From the NCBI RefSeq assembly GCF_040096225.1, contig NZ_JBBMFC010000001.1, forward strand, positions 62,001 to 126,000: DNA of 64,000 nucleotides. Direction: 5' to 3'. The notes under the pieces were generated by a model, which did not search any database, had not been told where the DNA came from, and was given only the letters and a program-made list of their open reading frames with translations. The position numbers were made by a program, and so were the translations under genes. The number at the start of each line of letters is the position of its first letter. The first letter of the stretch is position 1. The stretch comes from Hominiventricola aquisgranensis (GTDB lineage Bacteria; Bacillota; Clostridia; Lachnospirales; Lachnospiraceae). This document shows positions 51,068-61,700 of this stretch, in pieces.

Positions 51068-52815
51068 ATAAGTGGGGAATGAAAGGAATTGTGCTGGGAC
51101 TGTGCCTGAGCATGATGGCTCCAATGGCAGTGGCTATGGTGCCGGGAATGAGTGTGGAGGCTGGAGAAACAGATGATGCAAAACTTCTTGCAAAAGCAAA
51201 AGCGGATGCGCCTAAAGAATTGGCTGATTATAAGAGATTAATAGATCCGGACAATAAATATGCCAGTAAATTAGATGAAATTATTACGAAAGCACGGGCG
51301 CAGATCGATAATATGACCACAGCCACAGGTGTTACCAACTATGTGAGCAAAGCAAAAGCACAGATGGATGCAGTAGTTAATCCCCCCAAAGATGACAAAG
51401 ATGACAAAGATGACAAAGACGATAACACGACCGTTCCGGTCAATGCAGATCATTTTCTGACCGTTGGCGGCAACTGGGTGACACCGGTGGCCAATGCAGG
51501 ACAACCGGTGAGCATTGTACTTCCGATCGTGAATATGGGAAAGACCAATGTAACGAAGGCTGTGGTGACTCCGGTGCTCAGTACGGACACTGCTACCTGG
51601 CCGTTTGAGATCACCCAGTCAGGATATTCTCAGACCATTGAGGATCTTCCGGGAACCGATACGGGTATGTCTGATATGGACCGCCGCCGGGAACTGACCT
51701 GGAATCTTCAGACCAGAAGCGATGTGGGAAATGGATATCAGAAGATTTCCTTTAATGTAAGATATTTTGCATCTGACGGAAGCAGTCAGACCACTACCCT
51801 GGATACGTATATTCAGACCAGCGGTACCGCAGGTGTGAGTGCAGATGGAAAAGCATCCACCCCGCGAGTGATCGTGACTGGTTTTGAGACAAATCCAGAA
51901 GTGGTACATGCAGGTGACAGCTTTATGCTGACGCTTCATCTGAAAAACACATCTACAGCTACCAGTGTCAACAATATGCTTTTTGAGTTTGATGCGGCAG
52001 TAGAGGGAAAAGATTCGGAGACAACCTATGAATCCTTCCTTCCGACTGCAGGTTCCAATACTATTTTTGTAGATAAGATGGCAAAAAATGGGACCAGAGA
52101 TATTCAGATCGAGATGGAAGCCAGGTCTGATCTGGCACAGAAGCCGTATGCTATTGACGTGAATATGAGTTATGAGGATGAGCATGTGAATGCTTATACA
52201 AATAAGGCCAGTGTGTCCATTCCGGTGAAGCAGGAAGCAAGAATCGACATGAGCCAGCCAGAGGTGACACCGTCCAGCATTGATGTGGGCAGTGAAGCCA
52301 ATGTGATGTTTAGTATCTACAATCTTGGAAAGACCAAGCTTTACAATGTGTCTGTGAAGACTGACAGTGAGTTCTTCTCTGGTGGAGACTGCTTTGTTGG
52401 TAACCTGGATTCTGGAGCTACCGGTTCTGTGGATATGTATCTGACCGGAGAAGCAGCGACTACTGACGATGGAACAGTAAAGCTGCAGATCACTTATGAG
52501 GATGAGACCGGGGCACCAACTACCGTTGAGAAAGAGATTTCGCTTTTTGTAACAGAACCGGTTTACGATGATGGTATGCATGATGACACCGCGATGCCTG
52601 ATGGTGACACTGGAAATGGCATGGGAATCGGTGGAAAGATTGCTGTTGTGGTAGTGATTCTTATAGCAGCAGGTGTGGCAGGTGCAGTCATCGTGATGAA
52701 ACGGAAAAAGAAAAAAGAGCAGCAGAATCTGGAAGACGATATTATGGATCTGGATGAAGAAGATGGAGATAATATCACATCGGATGAGACAGAAGATACA
52801 GATGATCAGGAATAG
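51064..52815 (+). CDS. Secreted, membrane-anchored CARDB-like protein of the ABC operon
   Basis: A 583-residue surface protein. Signal peptide (about 1-33), a short helical region, an acidic repeat DDKDDKDDKDD (109-120), then several Ig-like/CARDB-type beta domains (about 125-510; COG1361-like), a membrane helix (about 524-545) and an acidic cytoplasmic tail after KRKKKKE. The gene is coupled to the ATPase gene and lies 12 bases before the permease. Such middle proteins may link the MacB-type transporter to the cell wall or present its substrate. Function is inferred from layout. Confidence 0.8.
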   Translation: MNKWGMKGIVLGLCLSMMAPMAVAMVPGMSVEAGETDDAKLLAKAKADAPKELADYKRLIDPDNKYASKLDEIITKARAQIDNMTTATGVTNYVSKAKAQMDAVVNPPKDDKDDKDDKDDNTTVPVNADHFLTVGGNWVTPVANAGQPVSIVLPIVNMGKTNVTKAVVTPVLSTDTATWPFEITQSGYSQTIEDLPGTDTGMSDMDRRRELTWNLQTRSDVGNGYQKISFNVRYFASDGSSQTTTLDTYIQTSGTAGVSADGKASTPRVIVTGFETNPEVVHAGDSFMLTLHLKNTSTATSVNNMLFEFDAAVEGKDSETTYESFLPTAGSNTIFVDKMAKNGTRDIQIEMEARSDLAQKPYAIDVNMSYEDEHVNAYTNKASVSIPVKQEARIDMSQPEVTPSSIDVGSEANVMFSIYNLGKTKLYNVSVKTDSEFFSGGDCFVGNLDSGATGSVDMYLTGEAATTDDGTVKLQITYEDETGAPTTVEKEISLFVTEPVYDDGMHDDTAMPDGDTGNGMGIGGKIAVVVVILIAAGVAGAVIVMKRKKKKEQQNLEDDIMDLDEEDGDNITSDETEDTDDQE

Positions 52816-52827
52816 AAGGGGCAGCTT

Positions 52828-54180
52828 ATGAAATTTTCAGATTTGCTTCGCATGAGCGGTTCCAATCTGCTCAGACGAAAGCTTCGTACAGCTCTGACGG
52901 TACTGGGAGTGGTCATAGGAACTGCGTCAATCGTGGTTATGATTTCCCTCGGTCTGGGACTTCAGAAAAGCTCCCTGGAGCAGATCGAGCAGTATGGAGG
53001 TTTGACGACCATCAATGTAAATACCTGGGGAAATTATAATTCTGATTCATCACAGGAAGAACTGAGGATCGACGATGGCGTTGTGGAGACGATCTCCAAG
53101 ATTCCTCATGTGGAATTTGCTTCTCCGATACTGAGTACCTATGTGCTGCTGAAGCAGGGAGTTTACGAAGGCAGCCTGACAGTTCAGGGAATGACACAGG
53201 AAGCACTTCAGAATATGGATATGAAAGTTGGTGAAGGTACACTTCCGGAAGCAGGTGCTCCGCTTTCGTTCTTCTATGGTAATCAGGTGATCACCAATTT
53301 TTATAATTCAAAGACCAATGAAGGCTATTGGGAAAACAGTGAAGCCATAGATGTGGATCTGATGAATCAGCCGGTGTTTGTGATCTTTGATACGGATGCC
53401 TATTATCAGTCACAGAATGGTGGAAGTGGAGACGGCAGTAAGCCTACAACTCCTCCGAAGAAATACATTATTCCTACTTGCGGAATGCTGGCTGGAGGGA
53501 CTGATGAATATAGTGAAAACAGCTATAGTGTTTATGCTGATATTGATGCACTGAAAGCAGAGCTGAAGAAAATCTTCAAAAATAAAGTGATCCCGGGACA
53601 GCCTACGACAAAATCCGGGAAACCTTATAAAGAACTCTATTATGAACAGGTCTATGTACGGGTTGATAAGATGGAAAATGTAACAGAAGTACAGAAGACC
53701 ATACAGGAAATGGGCTATGGCGCCAACAGCAATGCGGAATGGATGGAGCAGACCCAGGAACAGATGAAGATGATCCAGCTGGTGCTTGGAGGAATCGGTG
53801 CGGTATCCTTGTTTGTTGCGGCGATCGGTATTGCAAATACCATGATGATGTCTATCTATGAACGGACGAAGGAGATCGGTATCATCAAAGTGCTGGGCTG
53901 TGATCTTGGAAATATCAGAACTATGTTTCTGCTGGAAGCTGGATTTATTGGATTTTTCGGAGGTTTGATCGGTTTGATCCTGAGTGGCATTATATCAATT
54001 GTGATCAATATGATTGCCGGATCTGCAGCAGGAGGATACTACGAAGGAATCTCTTACATTCCAATCTGGCTGGTGGTAATATCGCTGGCATTTGCGGTGC
54101 TGGTAGGCATGGTGGCAGGATTTTTCCCGGCACTTCGGGCAATGAAGCTGAGTCCGCTTGCAGCGATCCGTAATGAGTAA
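52828..54180 (+). CDS. ABC transporter permease (MacB/FtsX family)
   Basis: A 450-residue permease with one N-terminal helix (about 18-40), a large extracytoplasmic MacB_PCD domain of about 280 residues, and three C-terminal helices of the FtsX domain (starting near LVLGGIGAVSLFVAAIGIANTM and ending PALRAMKLSPLAAIRNE). The motifs RKLRTALTVLGVVIGTASIV and ERTKEIGIIKVLG are family standards. With the preceding ATPase it forms a homodimeric type VII system for export or signalling, for example against antimicrobial peptides or for lipoprotein-like cargo. Confidence 0.93.
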   Translation: MKFSDLLRMSGSNLLRRKLRTALTVLGVVIGTASIVVMISLGLGLQKSSLEQIEQYGGLTTINVNTWGNYNSDSSQEELRIDDGVVETISKIPHVEFASPILSTYVLLKQGVYEGSLTVQGMTQEALQNMDMKVGEGTLPEAGAPLSFFYGNQVITNFYNSKTNEGYWENSEAIDVDLMNQPVFVIFDTDAYYQSQNGGSGDGSKPTTPPKKYIIPTCGMLAGGTDEYSENSYSVYADIDALKAELKKIFKNKVIPGQPTTKSGKPYKELYYEQVYVRVDKMENVTEVQKTIQEMGYGANSNAEWMEQTQEQMKMIQLVLGGIGAVSLFVAAIGIANTMMMSIYERTKEIGIIKVLGCDLGNIRTMFLLEAGFIGFFGGLIGLILSGIISIVINMIAGSAAGGYYEGISYIPIWLVVISLAFAVLVGMVAGFFPALRAMKLSPLAAIRNE

Positions 54181-54250
54181 AAAGAAGGAGGGACATTGTG
54201 AAACCTGTTTTGAAAAGCAGATTTTACAGTGTCTTTTTTTCTATCTTGCA

Positions 54251-54278
54251 TTGACTTCTAGGAGCTTTGCGTTAAAAT
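54251..54278 (+). promoter_or_regulatory. Predicted pepF promoter
   Basis: TTGACT (54251-54256), 16-base spacer, TAAAAT (54273-54278). Confidence 0.5.
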
Positions 54279-54303
54279 AAGAAACGGTGAAAGGAAGAAT
54301 ACG

Positions 54304-56103
54304 ATGGCAGATAGAGGATTGTGTACAAGAGAGGAGATCCCCGCAGAGGCAAAGTGGGCGATTGAAGATTTATATAAAAATGACGATGAATGGGAGGCGG
54401 ATTTTACCCGATTGAAGGAGCACCTGCCGGAATTGTCTGCTTATGAAGGTCGGCTGGGCGAGAGTGCGCAGACCCTCCTTTCCATGCAAAGATTATGTGA
54501 CAAAATGAATATGCTCGCAGAAAAAGTGTATGTTTATGCCAATCAGCGACTACATGAAAATACAGATAATGCCGTCTATCAGAATCTGGCAAGCCGCGCA
54601 CAGAGTCTTCTGGTGGAGATGTCCGAGCGGACTTCTTATATTGAGCCGGAGATCATGGAGCTGCCAGAAGGAACCATTGAGAAATATTTACAGGAAAACG
54701 GTGAACTTCGGGTATATGGGCAGTATTTTGAAAATATGATCAGACAAAAGGCACATGTTCTGCCCGGAGAGATGGAAAAGCTTCTGGCATCTGCCGGTGA
54801 ACTGGCAGAAAGTCCAAAAGATATTTTTTCCATGTTCAACAATGCAGATATCCGTTTTCCGAAGATCACAGGGGAAGATGGCACGGACGTGGAAGTGACC
54901 CATGGACGTTTTATTTCTCTGTTGCAGAGCAAGGATCAGAGGGTGAGAAAGGATGCATTTGAGGCATTGTACGGAGTTTATGAGAAATTCCGCAATACCC
55001 TGGCAGCAACGTATCGTGCGAACGTGAAGCAGGAAGTATTCTTTGCGAGAGCGAGAAGATATGGATCAGACCTGGAGGGGGCACTGGATGGAAGCCATAT
55101 TCCGGTGTCTGTCTATGACAATCTGATCCATGTGGTGCATGAGCATCTGCCGCTGATGCATCGGTATGTGAAAATACGTAAAAAACTGCTGGGTCTTGAT
55201 GAATTGCATATGTATGATCTCTATACACCCATGACAGAGAACAGTGGAGAACATTTTTCTTTTGAAGATGCAAAGGAAACAGTTCTGGAAGGGCTGGCAC
55301 CCATGGGAGAAGAGTATCTGTCCCATTTGAAAGATGGATTTGAACATGGCTGGATCGATGTGTATGAGAATCAGGGAAAGAGAAGCGGAGCCTATTCCTG
55401 GGGAGCATATGGCACGCATCCATATGTGCTGCTGAATTATCAGGGGACATTAAATGATGTATTTACCCTGGCACATGAGATGGGGCATGCACTCCACTCC
55501 TGGTATTCTGACGAGACACAGCCGTATATTTATGCCGGTTACCGGATCTTTGTTGCAGAAGTAGCATCTACCTGCAATGAGGCACTGTTGATCCATCATT
55601 TGCTGAAAAAGGCCAAAGATCCGAAGACAAAAGCATATCTGATCAATTATTTTCTGGAGCAGTTCCGTACAACGCTGTATCGACAGACCATGTTTGCGGA
55701 ATTTGAAAAGATCACCCACGGACTGCAGGAGGCGGGCGAAGCACTGACGGCTGAACGTCTGTGCAGCATTTATTATGATCTTAACAAAGCATATTTTGGT
55801 GAAGATATCTGTATTGACCGGCCAATTGAGATGGAATGGGCAAGGATACCCCATTTCTATACGCCATTTTATGTGTACCAGTATGCAACTGGATTTTCCG
55901 CAGCAATTGCACTTTCAGGGAAGATCCTGAGAGAAGGAGAAGCAGCAGTAGAGCAGTATAAGAAATTCCTGAAAGGAGGAAGCTCTATGTATCCGCTGGA
56001 GCTTCTCAGACTGGCAGGAGTGGATATGGAACAGAAAAAACCGGTGGAGGATGCGCTTTTAGTGTTCTCTGAATATCTGGATGAGATGGAAAGGCTGGCA
56101 TAA
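54304..56103 (+). CDS. pepF: Oligoendopeptidase F (M3B)
   Basis: A 599-residue cytosolic zinc endopeptidase that cuts medium-size peptides. The zinc motif HEMGH is at 391-395 within FTLAHEMGHALHSWYS; the third ligand Glu lies in FVAEVASTCNEALL. The length and the GTHPYVLLNYQGTLNDVF segment match PepF. The ATG follows GGTGAAAGGAAG. A nitroreductase-like gene starts 3 bases after the stop, so they are probably cotranscribed. Confidence 0.95.
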   Translation: MADRGLCTREEIPAEAKWAIEDLYKNDDEWEADFTRLKEHLPELSAYEGRLGESAQTLLSMQRLCDKMNMLAEKVYVYANQRLHENTDNAVYQNLASRAQSLLVEMSERTSYIEPEIMELPEGTIEKYLQENGELRVYGQYFENMIRQKAHVLPGEMEKLLASAGELAESPKDIFSMFNNADIRFPKITGEDGTDVEVTHGRFISLLQSKDQRVRKDAFEALYGVYEKFRNTLAATYRANVKQEVFFARARRYGSDLEGALDGSHIPVSVYDNLIHVVHEHLPLMHRYVKIRKKLLGLDELHMYDLYTPMTENSGEHFSFEDAKETVLEGLAPMGEEYLSHLKDGFEHGWIDVYENQGKRSGAYSWGAYGTHPYVLLNYQGTLNDVFTLAHEMGHALHSWYSDETQPYIYAGYRIFVAEVASTCNEALLIHHLLKKAKDPKTKAYLINYFLEQFRTTLYRQTMFAEFEKITHGLQEAGEALTAERLCSIYYDLNKAYFGEDICIDRPIEMEWARIPHFYTPFYVYQYATGFSAAIALSGKILREGEAAVEQYKKFLKGGSSMYPLELLRLAGVDMEQKKPVEDALLVFSEYLDEMERLA

Positions 56104-56106
56104 AGC

Positions 56107-56883
56107 ATGACATCATACGAAGCAATTTTCCGAAGAAGATCCATTCGGAAATACAAAAACGATGAAATTTCTCCGGCAATGCTGGAGAAAATTGAAAAAT
56201 TCGGTGAGGATGCAATCGGCATCCGCCCGGATATTCAGGTGAAATGGAAGATTTTCCATAAGGAAGAGCATCAGTTAAAAGGTCTGTTCCGTGTGGATGC
56301 TCCTTATTATGTTGTGCTTTATTCGGAAATCTGCGAAGATTACCGGAAGAATGCGGGATGCCTTATGGAGCAGTTATCCTTGTATCTCTTTACCAAAGGC
56401 ATTGGAAGCTGTTATCAGGGAGGTGCAAAGCTTAAAAAAGACCAGGAGAAAGATCTGGAGCTGGTCATGATCATGGCATTTGGGTATCCGGCAGAACCTC
56501 TGGAGCGCTCTTATGAGGATTTTCGGAGGATTGAACTGAAGAAGCTGGTAACGATCCGGGGAGCTTTTGGAAAAGTTCAGAGAAAGCTTCTGGAAGCAGC
56601 CAGACTGGCACCGTCGGCCATGAACCGTCAGCCATGGAGATTTGTGTCTTCTGAAGATCGGATCCATCTGTTTGTTAAAAAACCGGGGAAACTGGGATAT
56701 CAGACCCAGCAGGATTTTAATCTGTTTGATGCAGGTGTGGCTCTGTCCCATATGCTGGTGACGGCGGAGGATCAATGGTTTGATCTGGAGTATCAGAAGC
56801 TGGACAGCATTCTGGAAAAAGAGTTTCAGAACTATGTTTATGTGGGTTCTTTGCTGATTCTCAATGACAGTGAAAAAATCTGA
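56107..56883 (+). CDS. Nitroreductase-family protein (TM1586-like)
   Basis: A 258-residue flavoprotein relative. It starts YEAIFRRRSIRKYKN, the FMN-contacting RRSIRKY of nitroreductases, and shows a second, internal RLAPSAMNRQPWRF motif typical for the family. The duplicated fold in a single chain matches the TM1586-type 'putative nitroreductase' group rather than the dimeric NfsB type. Substrate unknown; possibly reduction of quinone or nitro compounds with NAD(P)H. It is coupled to pepF. Confidence 0.85.
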   Translation: MTSYEAIFRRRSIRKYKNDEISPAMLEKIEKFGEDAIGIRPDIQVKWKIFHKEEHQLKGLFRVDAPYYVVLYSEICEDYRKNAGCLMEQLSLYLFTKGIGSCYQGGAKLKKDQEKDLELVMIMAFGYPAEPLERSYEDFRRIELKKLVTIRGAFGKVQRKLLEAARLAPSAMNRQPWRFVSSEDRIHLFVKKPGKLGYQTQQDFNLFDAGVALSHMLVTAEDQWFDLEYQKLDSILEKEFQNYVYVGSLLILNDSEKI

Positions 56884-56904
56884 CATAAAATCATGGATTT
56901 TATA

Positions 56905-56933
56905 TTGACAAATCTGCCATGTTCGGGTAGAAT
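56905..56933 (+). promoter_or_regulatory. tRNA-Gly promoter
   Basis: Consensus TTGACA (56905-56910), 17-base spacer, TAGAAT (56928-56933), about 38 bases before the tRNA. Confidence 0.75.
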
Positions 56934-56971
56934 ACTGATTGTCGCTGATGCAGTGACAGAACAGGCAGTTT

Positions 56972-57043
56972 GCACGAGTGGCTCAGTGGTGGAGTATCGC
57001 CTTGCCAAGGCGAGGGTCGCGGGTTCGAATCCCGTCTCGTGCT
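56972..57043 (+). tRNA. tRNA-Gly(GCC)
   Basis: A full cloverleaf: acceptor GCACGAG / CTCGTGC, D-arm GCTCAGTGGTGGAGT, anticodon stem TCGCC / GGCGA with loop TTGCCAA (anticodon GCC), and T-arm GCGGGTTCGAATCCCGT. The CCA end is not encoded. 72 bases. Confidence 0.97.
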
Positions 57044-57050
57044 CTAAAAT

Positions 57051-57082
57051 AAAGAGGTTTCGTGTATTGCGGAATCTCTTTT
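57051..57082 (+). terminator. tRNA-Gly terminator
   Basis: AAAGAGGTTTC (57051-57061) pairs with GGAATCTCTTT (from 57071) including two G-T pairs, then TTTTTGTTTTT. Confidence 0.8.
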
Positions 57083-57099
57083 TTGTTTTTACTGCCTGA

Positions 57100-57122
57100 A
57101 AAATGTTTCGGACAAACATTTT
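57100..57122. repeat. Perfect 9-bp inverted repeat before the DUF1846 gene
   Basis: AAAATGTTT-CGGAC-AAACATTTT. Could be an operator or a second terminator. TCCGGA follows twice about 50 bases downstream. Confidence 0.5.
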
Positions 57123-57213
57123 GTATTCTGTCATGCTTTGCATCCGTGAGTTAAATAGAAAGAAAATCCGGAGTTTTATCCGGAAATGAACAGCAGACAA
57201 CAAGGAGGAGATC

Positions 57214-58668
57214 ATGAGAAAAGGCTTTGACAATGACAAGTATCTGGCGATGCAGTCAGAACATATTCGGGAACGGATTCAGCAGTTTGACAATAAACTG
57301 TATCTGGAGTTTGGCGGCAAGCTTTATGATGATTATCATGCATCCCGCGTACTGCCGGGATTTGAGCCGGACAGTAAACTTCGTATGCTGATGCAGCTTG
57401 CAGATCAGGTGGAGATCGTTATTGTGATCAGCGCAGAAGATATTGAGAAAAATAAAGTTCGTGGAGATCTGGGTATCACTTATGATTCGGATCTGCTGCG
57501 TCTGAAGGGCATCTTTGAGTCTAAGAATCTGTACGTGGGAAGTGTCTGCATTACGCATTATGCAGGACAGTACAGCGCACAGATGTTCCAGAACCGTCTG
57601 GAAAAGATGGGCGTGAAAGTATATCGTCATTACCTGATCCCAGGGTATCCGAACAATATTCCGCTGATCGTGAGCGAGGATGGATATGGCCATAATGAAT
57701 ATATTGAGACAACCAAGCCGTTGGTTGTTGTAACAGCACCTGGACCGGGAAGCGGAAAGATGGCGACCTGTCTGTCCCAGCTCTACCACGAACATAAACG
57801 CGGAGTTCGTGCTGGTTATGCGAAATACGAGACTTTCCCAATCTGGAATCTGCCTCTGTCTCATCCGGTGAACCTGGCTTATGAGGCGGCAACCGCAGAC
57901 CTGAACGATGTGAACATGATCGATCCGTATCATCTGGAAGCCTATGGAAAGACAACTGTCAACTACAACCGTGATGTGGAGATCTTCCCGGTATTGAAAG
58001 CAATGTTTATGGAGATCTACGGTGAGTGTCCGTACAAATCCCCTACAGATATGGGTGTGAACATGGCCGGAAACTGCATTGTGGATGATGAGGCATGCAG
58101 GGAGGCATCTGGTCAGGAGATCATCCGCCGTTACTATCAGACGCTGGTAAATATTGCCAGAGGTAAATCAAAAGAAGAGGAAGCTTATAAGATCGAGCTT
58201 CTGATGAATACAGCAGGCGTATCGGTAAAAGACCGTAAGGTAGTTCCGGCAGCTCTTAAACGTGCAGAAGAGACCGGATATACTGCAGTTGCCATGGAGC
58301 TGGATGACGGAACGATCATTACAGGCAAGACCGGGGAGTTGCTTGGAGCATGCGCAGCTTTGCTCATCAAAGCACTGAAGCATCTGGCAGGCATCGGAGA
58401 AGACGTGCTTTTGATCACTCCTAACGTGATCCGTCCGATCCAGAGACTGAAGGTAGACTACCTTGGTAGCAAGAATCCGCGTCTTCACATGGAGGAAGTG
58501 TTGATCGCTCTGTCTGCAAGTACGGAAACTAATCCACTGGCAGATCTGGCTCTGAAGCAGCTTCCGCGTCTGCGGGGCAGTCAGGTACACAGTTCCCGTA
58601 TGCTCAGTGCAGCTGATGAGAAGACCTTCCAGAAGCTGGGAATCATGATGACCTCAGAGCCAAAATAA
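57214..58668 (+). CDS. DUF1846 family protein
   Basis: A 484-residue cytosolic protein of the widely spread DUF1846 group. FDNDKYLAMQSEHIRERI, LEFGGKLYDDYHASRVLPGF and the APGPGSGKMATCLSQLYHE stretch, which resembles a nucleotide-binding P-loop, are typical. The family is conserved in anaerobic Firmicutes and has no settled function. AAGGAGGAG precedes the ATG. It stands alone between tRNA-Gly and purL. Confidence 0.93.
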   Translation: MRKGFDNDKYLAMQSEHIRERIQQFDNKLYLEFGGKLYDDYHASRVLPGFEPDSKLRMLMQLADQVEIVIVISAEDIEKNKVRGDLGITYDSDLLRLKGIFESKNLYVGSVCITHYAGQYSAQMFQNRLEKMGVKVYRHYLIPGYPNNIPLIVSEDGYGHNEYIETTKPLVVVTAPGPGSGKMATCLSQLYHEHKRGVRAGYAKYETFPIWNLPLSHPVNLAYEAATADLNDVNMIDPYHLEAYGKTTVNYNRDVEIFPVLKAMFMEIYGECPYKSPTDMGVNMAGNCIVDDEACREASGQEIIRRYYQTLVNIARGKSKEEEAYKIELLMNTAGVSVKDRKVVPAALKRAEETGYTAVAMELDDGTIITGKTGELLGACAALLIKALKHLAGIGEDVLLITPNVIRPIQRLKVDYLGSKNPRLHMEEVLIALSASTETNPLADLALKQLPRLRGSQVHSSRMLSAADEKTFQKLGIMMTSEPK

Positions 58669-58715
58669 AAATAGATTTATAAGAATAAGTAATAAAATAA
58701 ATTATATATATTAAA

Positions 58716-58744
58716 TTTACTAATCTAAAAAAGTGTGGTATGAT
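58716..58744 (+). promoter_or_regulatory. Predicted purL promoter
   Basis: TTTACT (58716-58721), 17-base spacer, TATGAT (58739-58744), in a very AT-rich stretch. No PurR box or guanine riboswitch is seen. Confidence 0.55.
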
Positions 58745-58786
58745 AGCTTCAAAAAGGTACGCATACATACAATGGAGGGAAATAGC

Positions 58787-61700
58787 ATGGTAAGACGCGT
58801 CTTTGTTGAGAAGAAACAGGCATTTGCAGTAAAAGCAAAGGAACTGGAAGAAGAGATCAGAAGCTATCTGGGCATTCAGACCGTGACAGGAGTCCGCGTG
58901 CTGATTCGCTACGATGTGGAAAATATTGGTGATGAGACCTTCGAGAGAGCATGCCAGACGGTATTTTCAGAGCCGCCGGTAGATGTACTGTATCGGGAAG
59001 AGTTTGAGACTGCACCGGATGCAAGCGTCTTTGGTGTGGAGTTCCTTCCAGGACAGTTCGATCAGAGAGCAGATTCTGCTGTACAGTGTGTACAGTTCCT
59101 GAATGCTGCAGAAAAACCGGTGATCCGTACTGCAACGGTCTATGTGATCGAAGGAAATGTGACGGCAGAAGAGTTGTCTGCTATCAAATCCTTCTGCATC
59201 AACCCGGTGGATTCCAGAGAGACCGGCATGGTGAAACCAGAGACATTGGTGACTGTATTTGAAGAACCGGCAGATGTTAAGATCTTTGATGGATTCAAAG
59301 ACATGACAGAAGCTGATCTGGAGGCACTTTACAAATCCCTGAATCTTGCGATGACATTCAAGGATTTCTTACATATTCAGAATTATTTTAAGAAGGAAGA
59401 GCACAGAGATCCGTCTATGACAGAGATCCGTGTGCTGGATACCTACTGGTCTGACCACTGCCGTCATACCACCTTCTCTACCGAACTTAAGGATGTAACC
59501 TTTGAGGACGGCTACTATCGTACACCGATCGAGAAGACTTATGAGCAGTATGTGGCTGATCATAAGGAGATTTTTAAGGGCCGTGATGACAAGTTCATCT
59601 GTCTGATGGATCTGGCGCTGATGGCTATGAGAAAGCTGAAAAAAGAAGGTAAACTTCAGGATCAGGAGGAATCTGATGAGATCAATGCATGCTCTATTGT
59701 GGTTCCGGTAGAGATTGATGGAGAAGTAGAAGAGTGGCTGGTCAACTTTAAAAATGAGACTCACAACCACCCGACAGAGATCGAGCCGTTCGGTGGTGCT
59801 GCTACCTGTCTTGGAGGAGCCATCAGAGATCCGTTGTCAGGACGTACGTATGTATATCAGGCAATGCGTGTGACTGGCGCTGCTGATCCAACGGTTCCGG
59901 TATCTGAGACACTGAAAGGAAAGCTTCCGCAGAAAAAACTGGTGCGTGGTGCTGCCAGCGGTTATAGTTCTTATGGTAATCAGATCGGACTTGCAACCGG
60001 CTATGTAAAAGAAATCTATCATCCGAACTACGTGGCAAAACGTATGGAGATCGGTGCTGTCATGGGTGCAGCTCCGAGAAAAGACGTGATCCGCGAGACT
60101 TCTGATCCGGGTGATATTATCATTCTGCTGGGAGGCAGAACCGGACGTGACGGCTGTGGCGGTGCAACCGGCTCTTCCAAGGTTCATACGGAGGCTTCCA
60201 TCGAGACCTGTGGAGCTGAGGTTCAGAAAGGAAATGCACCAACTGAGCGCAAGATCCAGAGATTGTTCCGCCGTCCGGAAGTGACCAGACTGATCCGCAA
60301 ATGTAACGACTTTGGTGCAGGCGGTGTGTCTGTTGCCATCGGTGAGCTGGCAGACGGACTGGTAGTAGATCTTGATAAAGTACCGAAGAAATACGAAGGT
60401 CTTGACGGAACTGAGCTTGCCATCTCCGAATCTCAGGAGCGTATGGCAGTGGTTGTAGACCCGAAAGACGTTGATGAATTTATGAAATATGCTTCTGAGG
60501 AGAACCTGGAGGCTGTCTGCGTGGCAGAAGTGACCGAAGATCCGAGACTGGTTCTCAAGTGGAGAGGCAAAGAGATCGTAAATATTTCCCGTGCATTCCT
60601 GGATACCAACGGTGCTCATCAGGAAACAAGCGTGGCAGTTGATATGCCGTCTGAGGACGAGCGTTATTTTGAAAGAAAAGAAGTCGGTGATATCCGTGAG
60701 AAATGGCTGGCTGTACTGAAAGATCTGAACGTATGCTCCCAGAAAGGTCTGGTTGAGATGTTCGATGGATCCATTGGAGCAGGAAGTGTACTGATGCCTT
60801 ACGGTGGAAAATATCAGCTGACTGAGACCCAGGCAATGGTTGCAAAACTGCCGGTACTCAAAGGAAAGACGGATACCGTAACCATGATGAGTTATGGATT
60901 TGATCCATATCTGTCCAGCTGGTCACCGTATCACGGCGCAGTTTATGCTGTATTGGAGTCTGTGGCAAGAATCGTGGCGACCGGTGGAGATTACAGCAAG
61001 ATCCGTTTTACCTTCCAGGAATACTTCCGCAGAATGACAGAAGATCCTCATCGTTGGAGTCAGCCGTTTGCAGCACTTCTTGGTGCATACAGTGCACAGC
61101 TTGGATTCGGACTGCCGTCCATCGGAGGAAAGGACAGTATGTCCGGTACATTCAATGATATTGACGTACCGCCGACTCTGGTATCCTTTGCAGTAGATAT
61201 TGCAAGCTATAAACATATCATTACACCTGAGTTCAAGAAAGCAGGCAATAAGATCGTTCTGATGAAGCTTGGCCGTGACAAGTATGATCTGCCGGATTAC
61301 AAGGAAGCAAGTGATCAGTATGGAAAATTCTTCGAAGATGTAAAAGCAGGCAAGATTGTGTCCGCTTATGCACTGGATGGAAATGGAATCGTTCCGGCAG
61401 TGAGCAAGATGGCATTTGGTAATAAGCTTGGTGTAAAGCTGGAGCACAACCTGGATCCGAGAGATGCATTTGCACCGGGATTTGGTTCTATTGTTGCAGA
61501 AGTTCCGGCTGGCAAAGTGGGCGAGCTGTCTATCACTTACACTGTGATCGGTGAAGTGACCGAGAAGGATTTCTCCTATGGAAATGTATCCATCAGCTTC
61601 GATGAGGCACTGACTGCATGGAAGGGCACTCTTGAGAAAGTATTCCCGACCGTGGCAGTTAAAGATACAACCAAGATTGAGACTCCGATCTACAAAGCAG

